Source: Sporichthya brevicatena (GTDB lineage: Bacteria > Actinomycetota > Actinomycetes > Sporichthyales > Sporichthyaceae). Taken from it: a stretch of 64,000 nucleotides of DNA. A program made the position numbers and the translations under genes. Under the pieces are notes generated by a model that was given only the letters and a program-made list of their open reading frames with translations, searched no databases and was not told the origin of the DNA. Of the stretch, positions 1 through 7,974 are shown in pieces (position 1 is the first letter of the stretch; each line of letters begins with the position of its first letter). Where the stretch lies: the NCBI RefSeq assembly GCF_039525035.1, contig NZ_BAAAHE010000015.1, positions 15,012 through 79,011 of the forward strand, written 5' to 3'.

Positions 1-32
1 CGAGTAAGGGCTGCTTCCGGCGAGTGAAGCGC
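1..32. repeat. 32-bp direct repeat, left copy
   Basis: This 32-bp stretch recurs at 1136-1167 with a single mismatch (t16 against c1151). The two copies bracket the AbiEi/DUF559 gene. Both contain the motif cgagtaagggctgct followed by cgagtgaagcgc. The left copy starts at the window edge, so any further extension cannot be seen. Confidence 0.8.
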
Positions 33-135
33 GGCCCCCGGCGAGCCGGGAGTCGGCACCTGTGGACAACGTCGGGGCCCGGAGCCGCGGATGGGCGAGA
101 ATCCCCCGCCAGACACGGCGAACCGGGGGGACGTC

Positions 136-1086
136 ATGAAACGACCAGACGACTGGGGAACGACCGCACCGCCGCGGCCGGCGGCGCTGGAGCCGCTGAT
201 TCCGGCCGCGCGGGCCCGGGAGCTCGGCTACTCGCGCGACGAGATCGAACGCCTGCGGGTGGCCCGGCAGTGGGCGACGCTCCGTCGCGGGATCTACCAG
301 CGGGGTGGGCCGGAACCGGACCCGCGCGATCAGCACCTGGCCTGCGCGGGCGCCGCGCTGCTGGCGGTGAGCTCGCCGGACGCCGTCGTCGCCCATCGGT
401 CGGCGGGAGTGCTGTGGGGGCTGGACTTCCTGACCCCGCCCGATCTCGACACCGTCTGGCTCGCGGTGCCCGAGCTCGGCAAGGTACGCACCTACCCGGG
501 GTTGCGGCTGTGGCCGGCGCAGCTGCCGGCGAGCCACGTCACCACCGGACCGGGCGACCTCCCCGTCACGACCGTGGCCCGCACCGTCGTGGACCTGGCG
601 CGGCATCACCACTTCCGCGCGGGGGTGGCGATGGCGGAGTCCGCACTGCGGAGGAAGCTGACGACGAAGCCGCAAATCGATCAGGTGCTGACCGACTGCC
701 GCGGATGGCCCTACACCCGCCGCGCCGCCCGCGCGCTCGAGATCGCCGATGGCGACACCGAGTCGGTCGGCGAGTCCCTCACCCGCGCCATCCTCGCCGA
801 GGCCGGGCTCCACCCCCAGGCGCAGGTGACCATCTGCCGCGGCGACGGAACGACGATCGGGCGCGTGGACTTCCTCTTCGCCGACGAGCGCGTGATCGTC
901 GAGTTCGACGGCCGCCTCAAGTACGACGACCCCGACGCGCTGTGGAAGGAGAAGCTCCGCGAGGACGAGCTCCGTGCCGCCGGCTACCAGGTGATCCGCG
1001 TGACGTGGGGTCAGCTCATGAACGCGGCCGACGATGTCCTCCGTCGCGTCCGCGCCGCTCTCCGCCGAGCCCGCGCCGGCGCCTGA
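136..1086 (+). CDS. AbiEi-type antitoxin-like protein with C-terminal DUF559/Vsr-fold domain
   Basis: The 316-residue product starts with an AbiEi-like winged-helix region: a helix-turn-helix around ARELGYSRDEIERL, then the characteristic wing WATLRRGIYQRGG. The C-terminal third has the DUF559 (Vsr/endonuclease-like) pattern: a VDFLFADERVIVEFDGR strand pair with Asp and Glu, then KLREDELRAAGYQVIRVTW. Such proteins are common orphans in actinobacteria. AbiEi is known as a DNA-binding antitoxin of type IV systems, but no AbiEii nucleotidyltransferase toxin is adjacent here, so an antitoxin role is doubtful. Start 136 is chosen because it follows a G-rich stretch and begins just before the conserved region. 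An ATG at 91, preceded by GGAG, would add 15 residues. The gene is flanked by 32-bp direct repeats. Confidence 0.75.
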   Translation: MKRPDDWGTTAPPRPAALEPLIPAARARELGYSRDEIERLRVARQWATLRRGIYQRGGPEPDPRDQHLACAGAALLAVSSPDAVVAHRSAGVLWGLDFLTPPDLDTVWLAVPELGKVRTYPGLRLWPAQLPASHVTTGPGDLPVTTVARTVVDLARHHHFRAGVAMAESALRRKLTTKPQIDQVLTDCRGWPYTRRAARALEIADGDTESVGESLTRAILAEAGLHPQAQVTICRGDGTTIGRVDFLFADERVIVEFDGRLKYDDPDALWKEKLREDELRAAGYQVIRVTWGQLMNAADDVLRRVRAALRRARAGA

Positions 1087-1093
1087 TCTGGAC

Positions 1094-1167
1094 GCGCTTC
1101 ACTCGTCGGCGACAGGCCTCACTCGCCCGGCCGAGCGAGTAAGGGCTGCTCCCGGCGAGTGAAGCGC
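1094..1167. repeat. Nested inverted repeat after the AbiEi-like gene, including right 32-bp repeat copy
   Basis: The outer arms gcgcttcactcg (1094-1105) and cgagtgaagcgc (1156-1167) are perfectly complementary over 12 bp. Inside, actcgc and gcgagt form a second stem. The right arm lies within the right copy of the 32-bp direct repeat (1136-1167). The structure begins 8 bp after the stop codon of the upstream gene and could act as a bidirectional terminator. Alternatively it is the end of a small repeat element. Confidence 0.7.
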
Positions 1168-1217
1168 AACCCCGGCGGGCGACCCCGGCGGGCAACCCCG
1201 GCGGGCGACCCCGGCGG
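1166..1217. repeat. Tandem repeat, four 13-bp units
   Basis: Four head-to-tail 13-bp units alternate between gcaaccccggcgg and gcgaccccggcgg, so the array is also two copies of a 26-bp dimer. It runs up to the stop codon of the serine hydrolase gene (1219-1221, reverse strand). Confidence 0.85.
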
Positions 1218-1218
1218 G

Positions 1219-2397
1219 CTACGCGATGCCGAGCTCCGCGTAGACGGCGGCCTCGAGGCCCATCGAGGTGGTGACGACGCCGGCGTCGAAGAACGGGAGC
1301 ACCTGGGTCAGGATCATGCCGCCGACCCCGGTGGACCGGTCGATCCAGTAGTAGAGGTTGAAGATGCCGGCCCAGTCGCCGGTGCCGGCGCGGCGGGCGC
1401 CGGGGACGTCTTCGAGCACCAGGTGGAAGCCGAGGCCCCAGGACTCCGCGAACGGGAACGGCGGGACGTCGTTGGTCAACTCGGGGACGGTGGAGACGAT
1501 CCCGTCCGTCGGCATCGGGACGCCGCGAAGCTGGTCGCTGAACGCGAGCTCGACGGTCTCCTGCTGCAGGATCCGGTTGCCGTCGAGCTCGCCGCCGCGC
1601 AGCATCGCGCGGAGAAAGCGGCCGTAGGCCTCGGCGGTGCCGTAGAGGCCGTGCCCGCCGGAGAAGTACTCGGGGTTCTCCGCGAGCTCCAGCGGGGTCT
1701 CGGCCAGGCCGCCGTCCGGGGTCCGGGCGTGCACCGGCATGAGCCGGTCGCGCTGCTCGGGCGTCGGGGAGAACGTCACGTCGGTCATGCCGAGCGGGCC
1801 GAGGACGTGCTCGTCGAGGTACGCGTCGAACGACTGTCCGCTGACCTGCTCGACGAGCAGGCCGAGCCAGTCGGTGTTGGTGCCGTAGTCCCAGATCTGA
1901 CCGGGGTCGCGGGCCAGCGGGACGTCGGTGAGCGCTGCCTTCTGCCCCGTCAGAATGTCGGGAGCCCCGGTGGCCGCGTGGAACTGCGCCATCGCGGCGT
2001 TGGTGAAGAAGTACGTCAGACCCGACGAGTGGGTCAGCAGCTCACGCACCAGCGGCGAGCGCGCCGGCGGGCGGAGGATCGGCTGGTCGCCGTCGAACCC
2101 GTCGAGCACCTGGAGTTTGGCGAACTCCGGCAGCAGCGCCGAGACCTCGTCGTCGAGCGACAGCTTCCCCTGCTCGATCAGCTGCAGGGCGGCGACGCTG
2201 GCGATTGCCTTCGTGCAGGAGGCGTACCGGAACATCGTCGACGCACTGACCGCCTCACCGCCCGCGCGCACCGACCCGGCGGCGCCGGAGTACAGCGTGC
2301 CGTCCCGGTCGACGACCACGGCCGCCAGGCCGGGGACGTGTCCCTCGGCGACGGCGTTGTTCAGGATGGCGTCAAGGGTGCTCGCGTCGAAGGCCAT
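1219..2397 (-). CDS. Serine hydrolase, beta-lactamase/family VIII esterase type
   Basis: This 392-residue protein has the class C beta-lactamase/esterase fold signature. The SxxK motif is SCTK in MFRYASCTKAIASV (about residue 57), giving the nucleophilic serine and the general-base lysine. The second catalytic motif is a tyrosine in WDYGTNTDWLGLLVEQVSG, spaced as in family VIII carboxylesterases (EstB-like) rather than as the YxN of true AmpC. No signal peptide is visible, so it is probably cytoplasmic and acts as an esterase or peptidase of unknown substrate rather than in antibiotic resistance. The start codon lies 26 bp inside the 3' end of the lysyl-oxidase-like gene on the same strand, so the two are probably cotranscribed. 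Confidence 0.85.
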   Translation of the reverse strand: MAFDASTLDAILNNAVAEGHVPGLAAVVVDRDGTLYSGAAGSVRAGGEAVSASTMFRYASCTKAIASVAALQLIEQGKLSLDDEVSALLPEFAKLQVLDGFDGDQPILRPPARSPLVRELLTHSSGLTYFFTNAAMAQFHAATGAPDILTGQKAALTDVPLARDPGQIWDYGTNTDWLGLLVEQVSGQSFDAYLDEHVLGPLGMTDVTFSPTPEQRDRLMPVHARTPDGGLAETPLELAENPEYFSGGHGLYGTAEAYGRFLRAMLRGGELDGNRILQQETVELAFSDQLRGVPMPTDGIVSTVPELTNDVPPFPFAESWGLGFHLVLEDVPGARRAGTGDWAGIFNLYYWIDRSTGVGGMILTQVLPFFDAGVVTTSMGLEAAVYAELGIA

Positions 2398-3487
2398 GAC
2401 GGGTAGTCAACCGCCCCGGGCGCCGGGACGCCAGAGCCCGGACCGGTCGAGCCGCGGTCGCGGCCGGTTCGCTCGAGTGCGTGTGGTCGCCGGGCGAACG
2501 GTCGGACGGGCCGGAGTCGTCGTGCGACGAGACGTTCGCGACCGACTTGTCGCCGGGCCGGTAGCCCTTGCCGAGGATCTTGATCGACACCTTGCCCGAC
2601 CGGCGCAGCTTGAACTTCAGGAAGACTCCGTTGTTCTTGGTCTTCTGCTCGTACAGCACGCCCTGCGGGTTCGCCTCGCCGATCAAGGTGTACACCCCCG
2701 CCGGCAGGCCGGCCAGGCTCACGTACTGGCCGGGCAACCGCCAGTCGTAGAAGTCGCCCCATCCGACGGACAGCCCCATCGAGAGCTTGGTCGAGGTTCG
2801 GGTGCCGCAACCACCCCGCTTGAAGACCGGCCGCTTCGGCTGCCCGGCGCGGGCCGGCAGCCGGACGTTGTCGTAGATGCAGAAACCGATCTTGCGCGCG
2901 CGGCGCTTGTCCTCCGTCACCAGGTTGCCGTCGGCGTCCACGAGGTACATCCGGTACTGCACGATGTCGCGGAGGTGCTGGTGCGAGTGGCCGTCGCCGG
3001 CGTAGACGGTCCCGACCGGGAGCTTCCGCCAGGTCCAGTGACCGTTCTTCAGCCGGATCCGCTGCGACACGGTGAACTTGCCCTTGGGCTTCGGCCGCAC
3101 CGCGCGCACCTTCATCTCGTGCGTCCCGTGGTTCAGCAGCGTGCTGGAGAAGCGCAGCTGCAGGCGGCCACCGCGGTCCCGCGTCAGCCGCAGGTCCTGG
3201 ACCCCGGCCAACCGGAAGTCCGGCAGGAACCGGGGGTCGACCTCCTTGCCGGTGTCCTTCGGCGGGACGGGCGTGGGGGTCGGCGTCGGCGTCGGGGTCG
3301 CGGCGTTCGGGAACAGGCCCCCCGGGGTCGGGCTGGGCGTGGGCGACGGCGTGGGCGACGGCGAGGGCGTCGGGTCGTCGGCCGCGACGGACGGGGCGTC
3401 CGCCGGCCCCGCCAGTGCGCTCGGAGCGGTCAACGCGAAGGCCAGGACGCCCACAGCGGTTGCGAAGGTACGACCGGGCCGAGACAT
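2372..3487 (-). CDS. Secreted lysyl-oxidase-like protein
   Basis: The 371-residue product begins with a Sec signal peptide (LAFALTAPSALAGP), followed by two PT/PS-rich linkers (about residues 38-75). The rest matches the lysyl oxidase family (PF01186). DGHSHQHLRDIVQY supplies the clustered histidines of the copper site, and GWGDFYDWRLPGQY followed by GVYTLIGEANP is the conserved C-terminal part. Eukaryotic family members oxidise peptidyl lysine using copper and a lysyl-tyrosyl quinone; the substrate of bacterial ones is not established. The ATG at 3487 is preferred over the GTG at 3493 because the GGAG is 8 nt upstream of it and only 2 nt from the GTG. The last roughly 50 residues are low-complexity and overlap the next gene by 26 bp. 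Confidence 0.8.
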   Translation of the reverse strand: MSRPGRTFATAVGVLAFALTAPSALAGPADAPSVAADDPTPSPSPTPSPTPSPTPGGLFPNAATPTPTPTPTPVPPKDTGKEVDPRFLPDFRLAGVQDLRLTRDRGGRLQLRFSSTLLNHGTHEMKVRAVRPKPKGKFTVSQRIRLKNGHWTWRKLPVGTVYAGDGHSHQHLRDIVQYRMYLVDADGNLVTEDKRRARKIGFCIYDNVRLPARAGQPKRPVFKRGGCGTRTSTKLSMGLSVGWGDFYDWRLPGQYVSLAGLPAGVYTLIGEANPQGVLYEQKTKNNGVFLKFKLRRSGKVSIKILGKGYRPGDKSVANVSSHDDSGPSDRSPGDHTHSSEPAATAARPVRALASRRPGRLTTRHGLRREHP

Positions 3488-3518
3488 GTGCACCGCTCCA
3501 AGGTTCGAGGCGGCCGTG

Positions 3519-4769
3519 TCACTGCGTGTCGGTGATCATCCCGGCGCCGACTGTCACGTTCGTTCCCTCGTCGATGAGGATGAATCCCCCGGTCGCCCGG
3601 TTCTTGCCGTAATCATCGACGAAGAGCGGGGCCGTTGTCCGCAGACGCACCCGTCCGATGTCGTTCAGTCCGAGTTGGCCGGTGGTCTCGTCCCGGTGCA
3701 GCGTGTTGATGTCCAGCCGGTACTGCAGGTCCTTGACGAGCGCCCGCGCGGACCGCGTCGTGTGCTTGATCGCGAGCTTCATGCCGGGCCGCAGCGGCTC
3801 GGTCGCCATCCAGCAGACCATCGCATCGATGTCCTGCGTGACCGTGGGCATGTTGTGCGGGCGGCAGATCATGTCGCCGCGGCTGACGTCGAGGTTGTCG
3901 GCGAGGCGCACGACGATCGACATCGGCGAGAAGGCCTGCTCCACCGGACCGTTGAGCGAGTCGATCGCCTCGATCGTGGTCGAGAAGCCGCTCGGCAGGA
4001 CGGTGACGGTGTCGCCCGGCTTCAGCACACCACCGGCGACCTGGCCCGCGTACCCGCGGTAGTCGTGGTGCTCCTTGGTCTGCGGCCGGATCACGTACTG
4101 GACGGGGAACCGGACGTCGATCAGGTTGCGGTCGCTGGCGACGTGGACGTTCTCCAGGTGGTGCAGCAGCGACGACCCGCCGTACCAGGGCGAGGCCGAC
4201 GAGCGCTCGACGACGTTGTCGCCGTTGAGCGCCGACACCGGGATCGTCACCAGGTCCGGGATACGCAGCCGGGCGGCGAAGGCCTTGAACTCGGCGTGGA
4301 TCCGGTCGTAGACCGCCTGGTCCCAGTCGACGAGGTCCATCTTGTTGATGGCGACGACGACGTGCGGCACCTGCAGCAGCGAGGCGAGGAACGCGTGCCG
4401 GCGGGACTGCTCGACCAGTCCGTTGCGCGCGTCGACGAGGATGATCGCGAGGTCCGCGGTCGACGCCCCCGTCACCATGTTGCGCGTGTACTGAATGTGC
4501 CCCGGGGTGTCCGCGATGATGAACTTCCGCTTCGGGGTGGCGAAGTAGCGGTACGCGACGTCGATGGTGATGCCCTGCTCGCGCTCGGCGCGCAGGCCGT
4601 CGGTGAGCAGCGCGAGGTCGGTGTACTCGCGTCCCTTGTCGCGGCTGACCTTCTCGACGTGCTCGAGCTGGTCCTCGAAGATCGACTTGGTGTCGTAGAG
4701 CAGGCGGCCGATGAGCGTCGACTTGCCGTCGTCGACGGAACCGGCGGTGGCGAACCGCAGAAGGTCCAT
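3519..4769 (-). CDS. cysN: Sulfate adenylyltransferase subunit 1 (GTPase)
   Basis: CysN is the GTPase subunit that drives ATP + sulfate to adenylylsulfate (APS) together with CysD. The 416 residues show a complete translation-factor-type G domain: GSVDDGKST (P-loop, residues 10-18), DTPGH (about 90) and NKMD (about 135). Two beta-barrel domains follow. Its length matches stand-alone CysN; there is no C-terminal APS kinase (CysC) fusion, which many bacteria have. The start ATG shares one base with the cysD stop (TAATG) and has AAGGAGG about 9 nt upstream, so translation is coupled to cysD. Confidence 0.96.
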   Translation of the reverse strand: MDLLRFATAGSVDDGKSTLIGRLLYDTKSIFEDQLEHVEKVSRDKGREYTDLALLTDGLRAEREQGITIDVAYRYFATPKRKFIIADTPGHIQYTRNMVTGASTADLAIILVDARNGLVEQSRRHAFLASLLQVPHVVVAINKMDLVDWDQAVYDRIHAEFKAFAARLRIPDLVTIPVSALNGDNVVERSSASPWYGGSSLLHHLENVHVASDRNLIDVRFPVQYVIRPQTKEHHDYRGYAGQVAGGVLKPGDTVTVLPSGFSTTIEAIDSLNGPVEQAFSPMSIVVRLADNLDVSRGDMICRPHNMPTVTQDIDAMVCWMATEPLRPGMKLAIKHTTRSARALVKDLQYRLDINTLHRDETTGQLGLNDIGRVRLRTTAPLFVDDYGKNRATGGFILIDEGTNVTVGAGMITDTQ

Positions 4770-5692
4770 TAGAAGTACCCCTCCTTCTTGCGGTCTTCCA
4801 TTGCTGCCTCGGTGGCGCGGTCGTCACCGCGGGTGGCGCCGCGTTCGGTCTGCCGGGTGGCGCCGACCTCCTCGATGATCGCCTCGACGGTCGTGGCGTC
4901 GGAGCGCACCGCCGCGGTGAGCGTGGCGTCACCGACGGTGCGGTAGCGCACCATTGCGGTGAAGGTCTCCTCGCCCTCGCGCGGCCGGCAGAACTCGTTG
5001 TTCGCCATCAGCATCCCGTCGCGGAGGAACACCTCGCGCTCGTGGGCGTAGTAGATCGACGGGAGCTGCACGTTCTCCTCGCCGATGTAGTGCCAGATGT
5101 CGAGCTCGGTCCAGTTGGACAGCGGGAACACCCGGATCGACTCACCCGTGTGGATGCGTCCGTTGTAGAGGTTCCACAGCTCCGGGCGCTGGTTCTTCGG
5201 GTCCCACTGGCCGAACTCGTCGCGGAAGGAGAAGATCCGCTCCTTCGCCCGCGCCCGCTCCTCGTCGCGGCGCGCGCCGCCGAACAGCGCGGTGAAGCGG
5301 TGCTTCTCACAGGCTTCGAGCAGGACCGGCGTCTGGATCCGGTTGCGCGAGCCGTTGGGCTCCTCGCGGACCATCCCGCGCTCGATCGCCTCGGGGACCG
5401 AGGCCACGATCAGCTGGACGCCGAACCGCTCGACCTCGGCGTCGCGGAACTCCAGCACCTCGGGGAAGTTGTGCCCGGTGTCGACGTGCATGACCGGGAA
5501 GGGGATCTTCGCCGGGGCGAACGCCTTCGCCGCGATGTGCAGCATGACCGCGGAGTCCTTGCCGCCGGAGAACAGCAGGCAGGGCCGCTCCATCTCGGCG
5601 GCGACCTCGCGGATGATGTGCACCGACTCGGACTCCAGCACGCGCAACTGGCTCAGCTGGTAGTCGTTCGAGGCGATCGTCTTCTCGCTCAT
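4769..5692 (-). CDS. cysD: Sulfate adenylyltransferase subunit 2
   Basis: CysD is the catalytic ATP sulfurylase subunit (307 residues). It carries the PP-loop SGGKDS at residues 42-47 after LLF, typical of the PAPS reductase/ATP pyrophosphatase superfamily, and the family segments DTGHNFPEVLEFRD and FGGARRDEE. The ATG at 5692 starts MSEKTIASNDYQLS and has GGGAG 10 nt upstream. The open frame continues upstream, but that part has no homology and is antisense to cysQ. It is followed directly by cysN. No phosphoadenylylsulfate reductase, sulfite reductase or APS kinase gene is in the window. Confidence 0.96.
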   Translation of the reverse strand: MSEKTIASNDYQLSQLRVLESESVHIIREVAAEMERPCLLFSGGKDSAVMLHIAAKAFAPAKIPFPVMHVDTGHNFPEVLEFRDAEVERFGVQLIVASVPEAIERGMVREEPNGSRNRIQTPVLLEACEKHRFTALFGGARRDEERARAKERIFSFRDEFGQWDPKNQRPELWNLYNGRIHTGESIRVFPLSNWTELDIWHYIGEENVQLPSIYYAHEREVFLRDGMLMANNEFCRPREGEETFTAMVRYRTVGDATLTAAVRSDATTVEAIIEEVGATRQTERGATRGDDRATEAAMEDRKKEGYF

Positions 5693-5730
5693 GAGGCGAA
5701 TTCTCCCGTGTCGAGCCCGGCGACGATCAC

Positions 5731-6519
5731 TCAGGTCGCGGACGCGGCGGCGATGGCGGCCAGCAGCGGCTGGGCCAGCTCGGCCCGCGCGATGACCAGA
5801 TCGGGCAGCAGCGGGTCGGGCCGGTTGTAGATCAGGGGCGATCCGTCGAGGCGGCTGGTGTGCACCCCGGCGGCGCGGGCGACCGCGACCGGCGCCGCGG
5901 AGTCCCATTCGTACTGGCCCCCGCCGTGGACGTACGCGTCGACCTCGCCGCGGACGACCGCCGTGACCTTGTAGCCCGCCGACCCCATCGGGACCAGCTC
6001 CGCCCCGAGCGCCTCCGCGACCGCCACGGCGACCGCCGGCGGGCGGGTGCGGCTGACCGCGATGCGGATCGGGCTGCCCTCGGCGGCCTCGGGCACCCGC
6101 TGCGCACCGTCGGAGCCGAGCACCAGGCCCCGCCCGGGCAGGGCGACCGCGCCCACGGTCAGGTCCCCCGCGGCACCCGCGGAGCGCTCCCACAGCGCGA
6201 CGTGCACGGCCCAGTCGTGGCGGCCCTCGCCGAACTCGCGGGTGCCGTCGAGCGGGTCGACGATCCAGACACGGTCCGCCCCGAGGCGGACGGGGTCGTC
6301 CTTGGCCTCCTCGGACAGCACGGCGTCGTCGGGCCGCGCCGCGGTCAGGCGTGCCGCGAGCAGCTCCTGGGCGGCGGCGTCCCCGGCCTTGCGCAGGTCC
6401 GCCTCGTCGCCCTCCCAGCCGGCCCGCAGCTCGGCCAGGCGCTCCCCCGCCGCCGCCGCGAGTTCCCGGGCCAGCGCCAGGTCGTCCAGCGACCCTTCCG
6501 CCCCTGCGTCGTACGCCAC
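5731..6519 (-). CDS. cysQ: 3'(2'),5'-bisphosphate nucleotidase, inositol monophosphatase family
   Basis: CysQ dephosphorylates PAP and PAPS to AMP and APS, controlling the sulfate-activation pathway fed by the neighbouring cysDN. The 262-residue product has the metal-binding motifs of the inositol-phosphatase family: an acidic pair in SEEAKDDP (69-76), WIVDPLDGTREF (85-96) and YEWDSAAPVAVA near the C-terminus. The GTG start at 6519 is chosen because GAGGGG lies 9 nt upstream and the family N-terminus begins there. The gene is 38 bp upstream of cysD on the same strand, so an operon cysQ-cysD-cysN is likely. Confidence 0.88.
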   Translation of the reverse strand: MAYDAGAEGSLDDLALARELAAAAGERLAELRAGWEGDEADLRKAGDAAAQELLAARLTAARPDDAVLSEEAKDDPVRLGADRVWIVDPLDGTREFGEGRHDWAVHVALWERSAGAAGDLTVGAVALPGRGLVLGSDGAQRVPEAAEGSPIRIAVSRTRPPAVAVAVAEALGAELVPMGSAGYKVTAVVRGEVDAYVHGGGQYEWDSAAPVAVARAAGVHTSRLDGSPLIYNRPDPLLPDLVIARAELAQPLLAAIAAASAT

Positions 6520-6578
6520 GTGCGCAATCCCCTCGGTGAGCGACGGCCCCGGGCGTCCCGCCGGGTCCGGTCCGCCGG

Positions 6579-7919
6579 TCAGCGTACGGGGCGATCCTGG
6601 ACGAAGGCCGCCGCGGCCAGCGCCGCGACCACCGCCGCCGCAGCGGCGACGGCGAACACCGGCCGGCCCGTCCCGCTGTCGACGAGGACCGCGAGCAGGC
6701 TCGTCCCGAGGATGCTGCCGAGGTAGCGCGAGGACGAGGACACGCCGGCGGCGACCCCGGCCTGAGCCGCCGGCAGGGCCTCGGCGCCGGCCGTGACGAT
6801 CGCGGACGTCGACAACCCGAGTCCCATCCCGGCCAGTCCCAGCAGGACGGCGGTGAGCACGACGTTCTCGTGCAGGTCCAACGGCACCATGCCGCCCATC
6901 GCAACCGCGAGGACGACGCAGCCACCCATGGCGGGGGCACGGCGGCCGTACCGGTCCGCGAGGCGCCCACCGATCGGGGCGAAGATGCCGGAGCCGACCA
7001 GCATCGGCGCCAGGATCACGCCCGCGCCCGCGCTCGACGTGTGGCCCTCGATGAGCAGCGGGACGGCGAGCAGCACGAGGTACTGCGCCAGGTTCGAGGC
7101 CCCGATCGCCACCCCCGCCGCCGCGACGGCGCGGACGCGCAGCACGCCGAGGTCCAGCACCGGCTGCGGGTGCGCGCGTTCCTGGCGGGCGAACAGGAAG
7201 GCCAGCGCCGTCGCGGCGGCGGCCAGGCCGACCAGCAGCGTCGCGGGCCGTTCGGCCGCGAGCTGGTTGACCAGGACCGCCGACAGCGACAGCGTCCCCA
7301 GCAGGAGCACCGAGCCGACGACGTCGAAACGCGAGCGGGCGGCCTCGCGGGCGCCGTCGGGCTCCCCCGCCGGCAGCCAGCGGAGGACGGTGATCAGCGC
7401 GAGCGCCACCAGCGGCAGCACCGCGAGGAACGTCCCCCGCCATCCGGCGGCGGCGACGGCGATGCCGCCGACGGGAGGCCCGGCGGCGGCGGAGAGCGTC
7501 GCGGAGGCGCCGATCAGGCCGAAGGCGCGGCCGCGGCGCTCCGCGGGCAGCACCGTGCGCACCGTCGCCGCGGCGTTCACCAGCGCGAGCGCACCGCACA
7601 CGGCCTGGATGCACCGGGCCGCCACCGCGATCTCGAACGTGGGCGCGGCCGCGCCGAGGATCGAGGCCGCACCGAAGCCGACGATGCCGAACACCACCAA
7701 CCGGTGCCGGCCCAGCCGGTCGCCCAGGCTGCCCGCGACCGGCTGACTCGCGGCGGTGACGACGAGGTAGGAACTGACCAGCCACACCGCCGCCGCCACG
7801 GACAACCCGAAGTCGTCGCGGACGTCCGGCAGCGCGACCGCGATCATCGTCGAACTGATCGGCACGAGCGTGGTGGTCAGGCAGGCGGCCGCGAGCAGCC
7901 GCCGCTCGACCGGCGACAT
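6579..7919 (-). CDS. MFS transporter, drug-exporter-like
   Basis: A 446-residue integral membrane protein of the major facilitator superfamily. Motif A is present between helices 2 and 3 (GSLGDRLGRHRLVV) and a related copy in the second half (GGRLADRYGRRAP). The N-terminus (ISSTMIAVALPDVRDDFG) resembles the DHA2/QacA-type exporters, which carry a conserved Asp early in helix 1 or its loop. The length allows 12 to 14 helices. The substrate cannot be inferred. The start ATG at 7919 is preceded by a GGTGAGG about 10 nt upstream. It lies between cysQ and the PEP-utilising protein gene, all on the same strand. Confidence 0.85.
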   Translation of the reverse strand: MSPVERRLLAAACLTTTLVPISSTMIAVALPDVRDDFGLSVAAAVWLVSSYLVVTAASQPVAGSLGDRLGRHRLVVFGIVGFGAASILGAAAPTFEIAVAARCIQAVCGALALVNAAATVRTVLPAERRGRAFGLIGASATLSAAAGPPVGGIAVAAAGWRGTFLAVLPLVALALITVLRWLPAGEPDGAREAARSRFDVVGSVLLLGTLSLSAVLVNQLAAERPATLLVGLAAAATALAFLFARQERAHPQPVLDLGVLRVRAVAAAGVAIGASNLAQYLVLLAVPLLIEGHTSSAGAGVILAPMLVGSGIFAPIGGRLADRYGRRAPAMGGCVVLAVAMGGMVPLDLHENVVLTAVLLGLAGMGLGLSTSAIVTAGAEALPAAQAGVAAGVSSSSRYLGSILGTSLLAVLVDSGTGRPVFAVAAAAAVVAALAAAAFVQDRPVR

Positions 7920-7974
7920 CACCAGGTTCGCCTCACCCGGTGCCTGCCCCGGCGCCCTGCTCGTGCCGAACCGC

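Noticed and set aside
1219-2397. A true beta-lactamase (antibiotic resistance gene)
   Set aside because: There is no signal peptide, and the Tyr motif and spacing fit family VIII esterases better than AmpC.
5693-6970. Fusion of cysD to an upstream 426-residue N-terminal region in one open frame
   Set aside because: The extra sequence is a shifted frame over cysQ and the MFS gene, with no homology; cysD has its own start and ribosome-binding site.
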